A stretch of 64,000 bases of DNA from NCBI GenBank assembly GCA_029449235.1, contig JANATG010000003.1, positions 2,542,001 to 2,606,000 on the forward strand, written 5' to 3'. How positions within the stretch are numbered: the first letter of the stretch is position 1; every line of letters begins with the position of its first letter. The translations under genes were made by a program, and so were the position numbers. This DNA is from Linnemannia schmuckeri. Its lineage: Eukaryota > Mortierellomycota > Mortierellomycetes > Mortierellales > Mortierellaceae. A model generated the notes under the pieces. It was not told the origin of the DNA, did no database searches, and saw only the letters and a program-made list of their open reading frames with translations. Of the stretch, positions 45,252 through 57,244 are shown in pieces.

Positions 45252-48200
45252 ATATCCGAGTGGATTATTCGTTTTTTGTTGATGTTGTTGCCTCGCTCGC
45301 TTTACGATGTTATTGTAAGCAAAGCTGTGCTCAAAACAACAGACCAAGAAAAAAAAAAGGAAGCGCCTGTTTCAGGTTCTTGTCGCTGGTAAAGAAAGGA
45401 TAGAGGAGGAAAAGAAAGGGATAATGGACGATGGACAAAGGACAAAGGGCGGCAAAATAGGTCTTCCCTATTTCTCTTTTCTTCCTTTTCAACGGGTGAA
45501 ATGACACAGTGATATATGAGTATCAAGGAGAGAGGTATGGGAAAGAGGAGGAGGAGGTTGAGTTACTACGATGATGGAGATTGAAGGAGAGCGAGGGCGA
45601 GGCGTGTTCACTATTATTTTTTTGCTGCAAAAGCGCAATCGAGTTGCCCAGCTGCAAACGTCGAGGGGTAGTTGGGGGCGTATTATCGTTGTTGTTTGTC
45701 AAGCGTGTGTGCGCACGCATCGCGCCAAAAAAAAAAAGGTGTCATGCCATGTTATGTGATGTATCTCCCTCCTCATTACCGCATCCAAGCAAACGACCGG
45801 GCTTGATTCGCTTTTTGTTTTCGGTCCTGTCGGTCGGTGATTTCTTTGTCCATCCAGCATTTGCATGCGTTATTTTGCGTTTTTGGAGGTTCGAGACTTT
45901 TTTATTTTATTCTTGCACGGCACACACGGCGCTATGTTTGCAGTCCATGCTCGACACCCTTCCATCCCCAATCCTTTAGCCCCCCAACCCTAACCTCACC
46001 CACTCGCTTCCCTTTTTTTTTTTTTTTGCTCCGAACGAATTAACCTTGGGCCAAACTGGCTTTTTGTAGTACCTTCGGACGAAACCATCCTATTTAGGAC
46101 AAGATGCTGTTGTTTTTCCGCTTCGTACGTATCGCATGGTACACGCGCGAAGAAAGATGAGGGAGGCGCGAATGCGGGTAAAAGGGTATGGCATGGCAAT
46201 GTCATGCTACCCTCCTCCCGCCAACAGCCCTAGATATGCATTCCTTTCTTTGTTTTTCTGTTTACATATTCATCCTCTTCCATGTACTTACGCCTTTGGC
46301 ATCGTTTTTTTTCTATCAAACTATCTCTTTGTCTTGAAATGGCAAGCTTGCACCGAGATCGCATGTGAGGGAGGAAGTAACAAAAAATGCGACAAATAAA
46401 TAATAGTAAATGTGGCAAATCATACAGAAAGTGACAAGTCAGCCAGACCATGCCTATACATACGCTAATGCTTGTGTTTCGTATTTTTTCTATAAAAACC
46501 CAAGAGACAGATCCGAACTAATACGTGACAGAGAGAGAGTGGGCTATTTAGGAGTAAAATGGCGAGCGAACGTACGTGCGCCGAAAGGGTGAGTGTTTAC
46601 TTTTTTGCGTTTCCCAAATGCCTTCGCCCCCAATTGCCTCGGCTTTTTGTCAATAAACCTAGTCGCCTTCATTAACAGTAGCTATTCAAGAAGGGGGAAA
46701 AAAGACGCAAACAACAATTACCCTACATGTGTATATGCGTGCGCGTTTTTCTTTTTTTACGTCCTATCTTTTTGAAACTTAACATCCGGCGAATTGCCTT
46801 GGATTAGCTTATTGCCCTCCTCCACGCCGGAAGACCGTGGGGATGAAGAGAGAGAGGTCAGACTGAAGGCGGTGGTGGTTCAAAAGATTTCATTTTTCTC
46901 AAGGTTAGGCAGGTGTTTCTACGAAATTAAACAAAGGAGGAGAGAGAACAGAGAACCCATGAAAGGAATTGCAGGAGAACAGAAGGAGAGGAGTCATCCA
47001 GCACCACCACCGCTGACATCAACAAAAACAAGAGAGCAAGAATAAAAACGGACGGGGTCCTCTCTCTTTCTCTTCTTTCGCATTTTCTTTTCTACAAATA
47101 CAAGTGAGCACAAGCAAAGCAGTAAGGGTGCTCCACGTTCTAGTTGTGTATTTCCTGCGTCTCGTTTTCTGTCCATTTGTCCTTTTCTACCGCTAGGCTC
47201 TATGTCCTTTTGTTATCTCTTGGACCTATGTATCGCTTTAATCCAGGCATTCTCCTTCTCCCACTCCGTGGTGTTTCGAACTTCATTGCCGTAGAAAAGG
47301 TCCAAAAAAAAGCATGGGCGGCAAAACAAAGCACACATACACATGTCACAGAAGAAAAGGACTCTCCCAAGAAGGAACGGGAACTAGTGTCATGAACGTG
47401 TACTGATGGATGTATGGATGTGGAGATGAATGCATTCCTACTGCTCCTTTTTCCTCTCTTTCTCTTTTGTCTCGTTAATTACTCTCTTTTGCCTAGTCGC
47501 GTTGCGTTGCGTGCTATCACGGTCTAATTTAATATCGCCTGCGTGTGCATGTATGAGCCTCAGACGAGGAGGCAAAGGAAGAGGAGTAAAATGAACAAGG
47601 GAGAGAGAGAATTGACCACATAAGCAATGCGCACTTCTCTTTTCTCTCTCCTATTAATGAAAGTGGACACCACCCCAAGCTGCAAATGCAACCAAGCCCA
47701 ACGCAAAGACAATGCAATAGGGGTGAAGGAAGGAGGTGGTGGAAGTAGTAGGAAGAGCTCACTGAAAAAGATATGCGAGGTGTTCAAGTAATCAGCAGGG
47801 TCCTTTTTTTAACAAAAAAGAGCGAAATGAAAAAGGTCTGGGTACTAGTAGAAATGAAGGGGGTAAGAAGGATTAGGAAGAGGAGGAGCAATTAACTCCT
47901 TTGACCTTTCTTTCCTCTCTGTTCTTCTCCTCCACACCGTGCACCAAACTTTTCATTTGTTACCCTAAATCTTAGACCACCTAATTACGCGAAAATAATA
48001 ACAACAACAACAACAGCACAGAGGTTGAGAGAGCGTTTGGCGAGTAATGAACAAAGGGTGGAAGATGACTCTAGACTTTTGGTGTTTTCGTTGGATGAAA
48101 CGGCAACACATACACACCATTGTCTGTGATTGTGTATGCGTTTATTATTGTCATTTATTGTTGTCGTTGTCGATGTCGTCGGCGGTAATGGTGTTTTCCG

Positions 48201-50198
48201 AGAACCAATGAGCCATTTTATTTGCTTGGCCATTACTGCAATCCTTTCCTCCACACATGACTAGTCCAGTCAGCCAGCGAGCCAGCAGAGCGAAAACACA
48301 CTACCACAGCACAGAAATACACACGTTCGCTCATTTATCCAAACAAGAGCGCGAACTCCAACTGATAACCGACCCATGGCCCTTTTCTTCTAATAAGCAA
48401 CATAATTCCCTCCCTTTCTTCATCCTTCGCCTCTATGAACATTGTAACGGAAGGGCCGGCTAGATCTAAAAAAGGAGATGGGAATATTTTTCAGAACGTT
48501 CCCTTCCGTTTGGTCCATCATCATGTCATACAAACACGTTGTCGCCATCCTTGATAATTATTGAATGGCGCCAAAAAAAAATTTAAAAAGTGAAATAAAA
48601 TAAACAAGAGATGATCTATCTTTTTAGTCGGTAGACAAGTAAAGGCAAGACGGGGGCGACTGTCTTTTTTTTTTTTGTTCACCCCTTTTTTTTTTTGGTG
48701 AACCATGCGAGCAAAAAAAATAAAATAAAATAAAAAAAAGGCATGCTAATTCTTCCACGAAGCCTCGGATGGGGATGATGACGGTGCGGGGTAGTTCGTG
48801 ACACCACAACACACAAAAAAAGAAAAACATTACTCCCTTCCGCCCTCTTAACTGATAACGAGTAATAATAACATCGGGAACCGTACATACTTGTTTTTTA
48901 ATGCGATGAAGGGAGAGATATTTCTGTGCTTAGTCTGATGAAGGTGTGTCATTGTGGTCCATGGTCATTAAACAGCGGAAGGGAGAGGGTAATGGCTCGG
49001 ATCAATGGGCCAGCTGAGCTTCGCAAGGGCTAAGGCGAAGGCTAGGATGTCTGTTGATGTCATCCTGTTTTACCTCGGTCTCATCACCACTTTATCAGTC
49101 TCAGTCTCAGGTCTCAGTCTACATGTATCTTATATCCTTCTGTCATAGAAACGATACGTAGACGTGTAGACGTGATGGTATTGGCGTTACTATAGGTGTC
49201 TAGCCCATCTCCCTCTTCAGTCTACTGCTTACAGTATACGCCTTGCCTTTCTTCCATTACCTTCTGTCTTGAGCCCTTGGTCGATTGACTCCTCCATTTA
49301 GGCGATTAGCACCCGAGGAAGGAATGCAAGACGAGGCGGTGCTCAGATTGAGTTGCGTCTTGCGAAAGATCTTTTTTTCCTTCCTTCATCGCAATTTATT
49401 TTTGTGAGGGGAGGAGAATCAGAGGCATGCTGCTCACACAGACAAGTCGATTTTTTTGTCCAGCGGATTAGAAATAAAATAGCGCTCAATTGCACAGAGA
49501 GGGAGAGAGAAAGAAAGTGCTGTGCGGTACCAATCAAAACACTGTCTAGTCTTGTCCTGTCCACCCTTGCTTTGTGTTCTTCACTCGCCATCGTTATATA
49601 TTTGAATTGACCTTTTTTAAAGGAGCTGACTTCTAATGGAAATGACAATTAATGGCATTTCAGATATTGATGGGGGAGGAGGTTTATTTCTTCCTCGCAA
49701 TGTGAGTGGTGCAAACCGAAAAAGAACCCCAGAACGAGGAGAATAAAAAATAACAAAACACGAACGAAACGCGCTCTTTACTTTTTGCTCAGCTCGTCGC
49801 CTCCCCTTTGTCGCTTTTGTAATAATGCGCGTTTTTTTCCTCTCCTTTCTAAATGGTTCGCCGCTCTCATCCATCCCTTCAGTTTCCATCTCCTTGATTT
49901 ACTTTTGGTCTATCGCTCTCATTCAGTTACTCACTCCTTTTCTTTTATTTTTTTTGTGTTAAACTCTCCTTTTTTTTTTTTTCTTGATTCCTTTTGGCTC
50001 GCATTTTTTCTGCGCCCCGAGTTGGGGGTAAAGTACATTCTTTTTCACTATGTAACTATTTAACAGAAACCATTGTCGAGAGCCACCGGAATACAAATTC
50101 AATCTGATATGGGCCCTTCCCTTCCTTTAACATTCTTCTATCTGATCCAAACAACAAAGTACCACTCACTGCACTCCTTTCTCCAAATGCCCTAGAGC

Positions 50199-50199
<1 letters not shown>

Positions 50200-50240
<41 letters not shown>
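50200..50240 (+). repeat. A41 homopolymer tract
   Basis: The longest single-base tract in the window. Flanks show no obvious target-site duplication, so retroposition is not supported. Confidence 0.95.
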
Positions 50241-50243
<3 letters not shown>

Positions 50244-53197
50244 GGAGCTGTATGTACATATCAGGACAACAAAAGAGATGCGGCTTGCATAGACACTATG
50301 CGCAAGACCACACAAAAAAAATACAAAACAAAACAGAAAAGGGTCTCGACTGTTCCTTGTACCAAAATGGCAACCATTTTTCTATTCTCCTCTGTCTTTA
50401 CTCTGTTTGCGCTAATTACCTCTTGCAGGGTCGGGCAAGATAGGACAAGGAGGCGTTGGCGTTGTTCGTCATGATGTGATGTGGATAGCTTAGCAAGTTT
50501 AAATGTACCTTGTCATTTGTCTCGAGTGGTGTCAGCAAACGGAGAAAGAGTCAAAGAGTCAAAGCCCAGCTCGTATCGCTAATTTATCCCAATTGACTCG
50601 GGTAAAAGGGAAACAAAGAGATGTAACATCGCAATAGCATCTTCAGGGGGAAGATAGAAAAAAACAAAACAAGAGTGAGAAAAAAATAATCAGATCCTCT
50701 TTTTTTGTTTTGCTTTCTTCGGCATGGCTGCTTCGGGGCTGGACTGACTTTTTTGGACAGCAAAAGGAGGAGAGTTATTATCATCTCTACTACTTCTACG
50801 TTCTACGTACATGCATGCATCCCTTCGGAGCAATGCTGACCCTGAGTCCGTTTTTTTTGTGATGTGTCCATGGGCATTATTATTTTGAATCAGACATCCT
50901 AATGCGCCCATGCAGTTGACCCATGTGCATCTCCCACTTCTGTCATCGCTCATTGTTGTTTTACTGACAAGGAGCAACCAAGAAGAGTAAGAAAGCACAA
51001 AAAGATAACCCTTGCTCGCATACCTTGCATATCTTCCTATCTACCACATTACATCCTCGGTTCGCCTTTGCAGCTTTCCCATTTTTTATCCCCACGCATA
51101 TTCATGTATGTAGGAGAGTGGACATGTGAGATGGACCGTCCGCCCCGCCCATCTTTTGTTATTTTTTGTTTTATCTTTCCTTTTGCTTTATCAGTCAATA
51201 AGAGCGCAAACAGAGATGACTCAAAAGGTAGGAAGAGTGCGATTGTGGCACGTATGTACATGCCCTTGGTTGATGGTATTCCTTTCACTCTCTGTCTCTA
51301 TATCTCATCACAATCGCTCTTTGCTTTGGTTCAGCTCATAAATTGGTTCCTCTTTCACATTCTCTCCTCACTTCACTTCGTAGACGATCTCGCCTACCAT
51401 CGCCTACATTACAACCATGGCTTCATTTGTTTTCCATAAATGAAATGGCAAGATAATTGCGTAGCAGTTTTTTTTTGTTCATGACACGAATTTACAAGTC
51501 GAAAACAAACGGGATGGAGCTATTATTTAGGTCATAGGGTTTGAACGTAATATGAGAGTTGTGGGGAGAGGATATGGAAATGGGATAGACTGGACTAAGA
51601 GCTTGAAGCTCGGGCTTGGACTTTGGGCGAGGCATATATGACGCCTGTCCTCCTCGCCGTTCCAGAGTCAAGAACGAGAAAAAAATAATTTGGTCGACTT
51701 CATTACATAAACAGCTGCCTAGCTGATTGCCGGTGATCATCGTCTGCAATTCGAAATGAGAAAGAAGGGAGACAGAGGAAGGAGGAAGGGGGAAAAGGAA
51801 GTGTGAATTAGCCGTATGATGATGATGAGACAACTTCGCGCTCGCGCAGCAAATTTTTTTTGCCTATGAAAAAGAGACGAATAAACCAAAACAGAGGGGT
51901 GGAATGACTTGACTTCCTTCCTCTTGCAGCGCCTAGCCTTCTTTTGTTTTTTCTTTCCCCGGACCCTTTGCATTATGATGATTACATGAGTGCGTTCCTG
52001 TGTGCATGTATACCCTTTGTCTTCAGCCTGCATAGCGGGCAAAGTGTTCAAAGAAAAGAAAGGGGAGGGATGATTAGTGAATGCAATGACGTGGCGCAAC
52101 GCGTCGTCGGTTCAGGTTCAGGTTGAAGTTCAAGACAGAAAGGAAAAATACGTGAACGGAGGTATACAATTTTTTTGCGGAGGTTGGTTTAGTTTTTTGC
52201 CTTTATCGCATCGCGGTCGGCGTAACCCTCGCTTTTTAGTTCCATTATTTGCGTTTGTCTTCTTTTTTTGGTGTTTTTTTGCTATGCGCCTCATCCTTAA
52301 TCACTCTTTTGTCTTCAAACAACGTGGTGTTCGTTTAGTTTAGAGTAGGTAGGAAATGGTACGGTGAAAAAGGAAAGATCCTTCTAGATCGTAGAAAAGT
52401 GATATAACTTTTCGACTCTAACGGTGACCCGAGTTGTCCTGTCAATTTAGAAAACAATAGAGACGACTATGACCATAACGCCTTCATGCTTTAGTTTCAT
52501 TCGTCCGTTTACCGCCTTGTAATCCTCTTCAGGTTATTTATTGTTCGGATCCCGATTTTCTTTATCACAATTCTTCTAGTTAACGCCATTCACATCTACT
52601 CATTCTGGCATGTTTGACACAGCGGTTTGACGACTGGAAAGAGGGAAGATTACCGAGATCGAACTTTTTTTCCCTTCGCCCTTTCCTTCCCATTTCGGGG
52701 ACTATCCTGCTCAGTGATGAAGGAAGAAAAACGTTGTCAAAAAAGAGAGTTTTTGTTGGCAAGCTCAAAATACAGCTCGGCTTGACTGAGGTGCCCGCTT
52801 CGCTCGTTAGAGTTGCGTTATCAAGTCACTCATCCTTCTTGCTTTCTTCGTTTCTAACCCCCGAACAATGGCTGACTAACCCAACTCAAAAAAACACAAC
52901 AAATCGCGCCTTACCCGACGAACCGAAACTGAACAGAGTTTTTTTTTCTTCAATTCAGTTCTTTCTTTCCTTCGGGCCACGTTTTTCTTATATTTTCAAA
53001 GAGCGACGACCAAGGTACATTTTTCTAAATAGCCGAAAATGAGGGAGGGATGGTCAAGTGGCGTTCTAGGAAAAGGAGGGGGCATCGTATCAATGAAATG
53101 AGGATAGGAGTATGAAAAGGAAGGATCAAAGCACAACACACACAACCTCCGGAGTATATGAGAGTTTGAGACTTTGAACAGAGGAGAAAGGAGAAAA

Positions 53198-53231
53198 GGG
53201 GAGGAAAGGGGAGGAAAGGGGAGGAAAGGGG
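53198..53231 (+). repeat. Four-repeat GGGGAGGAAA element (G-quadruplex motif)
   Basis: Four G4 tracts at 53198, 53208, 53218 and 53228 are separated by identical six-base aggaaa loops. This fits the usual consensus for a potential intramolecular G-quadruplex. It is also a 10-bp tandem repeat of pure purines. No gene is nearby. Confidence 0.8.
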
Positions 53232-55771
53232 AGAGTGAGAGGGCGGACCACAAGGGCGTTTGCGGAGAGCTAAAAAGTCGACAATAACAAATGTCACGAG
53301 AGTCGTGTGGTGTGTTGTTGTTGAATGGCTTTGTATGAGGGTTGGTATATACATGCCATGAAGGTAGGTGGGCAAGCTGGGCAGGGAGAGAGCGCAATTA
53401 GATGCAAGGGTGAGGTTGGGTGACTAACACGCTAGATTTGGACCGACCGACTGACTGACGAAGGACGGATGAAGAAACCGAAGGGAAAAGAAAAAGAGCT
53501 ATGCGAGTAAGCATGGCAAAACAAATCAGTTTTATTGGTTAATAAAAGAAGCAACATGTTGCTTGAGTCGTCTTGTTAAACCCCTACCTTCCTTACCCCT
53601 GTTCTGTTTTTTTTAACAATAGAAACAAAGAAGGAAAGGAAGCCCAGAATGGATGTAAGGACATATGGGTCGATATTTTGTTATTTTTCTTACAAGGGGT
53701 AAGAGCGAAGAAAGGCAGGAAGGAGTAGGGACACGGTAGCAGAACACTTGTTCGCTCATTTTGCTCACGCTCCTTGGCGTCTTTGGCCGTCCTCTCAGAA
53801 AAAGAATAATATTCCGTGTCAGCATTCTTCTCCATGCTCAACATGCATCAGCATCCAAATCTCCCTTTCACTCGTTCGTTTATTTCCATTGTTTTTTTTG
53901 CCTTTTCGTTTCTGTCGAAAGGAAAAAAAAAACAAATAACAGTTAGACCAGCCAAGTATGCTCGGTACCCCTGCAATTTTTTCGTCTGTTCCAAGATTTT
54001 CGTCTTTTTTGTTTATGTTATGTTTTTGCTGATTTGTTTTTTTGTTTGTTTGTGGGTGTTCAACCTTGTGTAACAAACAGTACACGAAGTCCAAAACTTG
54101 CCTTGTCCCTCCTTCCCTCCCTCTCTCACTCTTTCCCTCTGTCTCTCTTGTCCCTCCATCCTCCCTCTTTGTTCTCGCCCTCCCTGCCTCCATTTTCTTA
54201 ACTCAACCGCCAATTTTTTTTTGTTTGTACGAGGTGAGGTGGGATGTATGACTCTTTTGTTTATTTTAGTACAAGGTGTACTCAGTCGACCATTACACAA
54301 ACAAGTCTGCAATGCTCTCTCCCTCTCTGTGTTTACGAATTCAATTGAATGCATAGAGAGGGAGGGTAGGGGAAGTGACGAACACAGCCTAATAGTTTTT
54401 TTTTGGCCGCACTTGCCTGATTTGGATCAGTTGCTTTGTTTTTCTTCTTTTCCCTATTTCTTCTGAGCCATTGAGAGCCAGAAACAATTAAGTATTCGAG
54501 TTGCGGCGTTGGGTGGGATGTGGTCCTTTATTACTTCTTTCAGTCTCTCGATTCTTTTTCTACTCTCATGCCACGTCAGCCCCTCTTGGCGACTTTTTTG
54601 ATACAAATGGAGGGTATGGAGAGAAAATGACGAACACGGAGAAGCGTAGGAGTGAGAGAAGAATGTACAACAAATCCTCCGCACATAGAAAAATAAAATT
54701 CCTTCCTTGCACATCACTTGCTTGAGGAAAGGAGGGAAAGAATTTGGGATGTGGGTTGAATTTTTTTTGTGCGATCCCATGATCAGACACGTTGTTGCCA
54801 TGTTTTTTTTTTAGAGTTCAAAGCAAAACACAAAAAAAAAACTAAAGAATGCAGAGAGAGGATGGATGGATGAAGGCACGGAGGGAGGGATAGAGAATTG
54901 AGAGGATGAGAGGAAGGGGATACTTACTTGATGACACAGCTGTCCGGCTCATTTAGGCCTGGGTGCCTTTTGTTGAGTTTTTTTTGTTTTTTCTGTTTGT
55001 CTTGCTTTTGACGCTATCGTCTGCTTTTCAACAACAAAAAAGATAAATAACAACATTCTTGAGAGTGCTTTTGTTCTGATGAATAAAAAGGACAAGGACG
55101 TCGTAATTGGTGGGAGATGGTGGAATTGCGCGGGAGATCTTGTACGCACGCTGTTTGAACGACTGATGGAAATAAAAAGGTGAAGAATCAAAGTTCCTTT
55201 TAATGAAGATCCAAAATAAAGGGTCGCGACCGTGATCTGTGAAGTAATCGCGTTATGGTGAGGGGAGGGGCATAATAAGACCAGACGCGCCTGGATGCGT
55301 AAAAAGTAAAACGTGAGGGTGAACTCGGTCCCTTCCTCAAGATTTTGTAGTGTACTGCTCAATGGGTAGGTACAAGCGAGAGGATCGGGGCATTGTTTTG
55401 AAAAGTACAAGAGGAGGGGGCCCAGCACCTGCAGCTACAAAAATTCATGGTGCTTTGTGTGCGATCGAGAACCTAGACACGTACACCCGGTCTCTCCATT
55501 TGTCTTTCGGTAAAAAGAACACGCAACAGGTTACAGGGGAGACACAGGTTGAGCGCCACGTTCCTTTGCGATGTTAGTCTTCCTGCGTCCTGTATGGTCC
55601 CCTGCCTGACTGTCCGGTTGAGAGCAACAAGCTCTGAGCCGAATATATGCGATGAAAAGACAAGTTGGCTGGCGGTGGTTGGTGGATGGTGGCAAAAGTG
55701 CGCAAAGAGGGTGTGTGGGTATGAATCATTCCGTTGGGATGTACATGTACCCCACACACTTGCACCAATGG

Positions 55772-55808
<37 letters not shown>
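55772..55808 (+). repeat. A37 homopolymer tract
   Basis: Uninterrupted A run in the gene-free region. Confidence 0.95.
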
Positions 55809-55811
<3 letters not shown>

Positions 55812-57222
55812 ACTAATGCCGAAAATCGACACATACCCACCGGCCAAGCCAAAATAAAACACAAAACAAATTAACGGACATGGAATAGGTATATGGGTGT
55901 ATGCACCTCTTTGCTACAATGTCTTTACTCTTTATTCATTTCTGAGGGAGGGCCACAAGGGCGGACGAGCGGAGGAAATGGAGTTTCATTCATCGATGTA
56001 CTCCTTCACCCAGCCGAAGGAGAAATGCACATTGCGCGTTTTTGTTGTTGGCGTAGCCTGTTTGTTGTTGTACTGTATTTTCTTTTCCCTTTGTCTTGCC
56101 GAATGCAAAGTGCAGGCACAACTGCAGGCACAGTGCGGGCTTTGTAATTTGTTTGAATGCAAAAACAAAAGTGAAGAAAAAAAAAAAAGAAAATGAAGTA
56201 ATTCATTTCGCTTATTGTTTCGCGTTTTTTTCTTTCCTTCCTGTCGAAAATACGCCATCGTCAAGGACACAGCTTCACAGAAAAAAAAACAAAAAATATA
56301 ATTCTCCTTTAACTTCTTCAGTTGCTCCAAACCACTACACACCCTCCGCCCATGCCCTGCGGATTACTAAAGTGTTCTAGGCACTTAGCTAAATGAAAAG
56401 AAAAAAAAGCCAAGGCCAAGGGCCAAGGGCGCGTTCGTTATGCAGGCCCGTAAATACTCAGTATGCAATGCAGCATGGCCAGAACAAAGGCGGGGAATTA
56501 TCACAATAATGAAACGCACTCAGACATACAGATAGATAAACATTGACGGACCTAAAAGAGCGCAGCAAACCATGGAACCACATAGAAAAATTGCCTCATA
56601 CGAGGGGGTAGGTATATGAATGCAAAAAATGCCTTGCATGGAAAAGCAAAGGCGTAAAATAACGAAAAAGAGTACAGCTACCCTTGACTTTTTTTTGAGT
56701 AGCGATTCGAGAGCATGAAAGAATTTGGCTCCTAGATCGAAATCGAAAAGGAACTATTATGTACCTTTGATGAGCGAAAGCGCCAAAAAAAATAGCGGTG
56801 CTGGACATGGGCTTTTAGGAGAGGAGAAGAGCTAGAAACAGGGCAACTAGGACAACAGGTAAAGGGTGATCAATGGTGGTATTCTAGAATTATGAGAGAA
56901 GGTGGGGTCCCCGGGGTAACTAAACGCGTGTTTAGACGATGCAAAGAAAGGAAAAGTACAAATACAGAAAGCAAAAACACAAAAATAATAATACCCAGAG
57001 CACAAAGAAAAGAATAGGTGTTTTGGAATCATTCTAAAAAGGAATAAAAATTTTGTTGGGATGATTAAGATGATCTCTTTTATTGCGTTTCTACTTTTCT
57101 TTTGTTCTTCTTTGCTTTGAGCAAGAGTAATACCTCATTGAAGCCCAATTGTAAAAGAACAAAAAAGACAAAAGGAGACACAGAGGGACAATAAAGAATG
57201 AATGAATGAGCATTGATGGTAT

Positions 57223-57244
57223 GGGGGGGGGAGGGGGGAAGGGG
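57223..57244 (+). repeat. Clustered G-runs (G9, G6, G4)
   Basis: Runs of nine, six and four G, separated by one or two A, make a second G-quadruplex-competent sequence on the + strand of the gene desert. Confidence 0.75.

Noticed and set aside
50200..50240. Poly(A) as evidence for a retroposed gene copy
   Set aside because: No open frame or gene-like sequence lies upstream and no flanking target-site duplication was seen. The other long tracts behave the same way.
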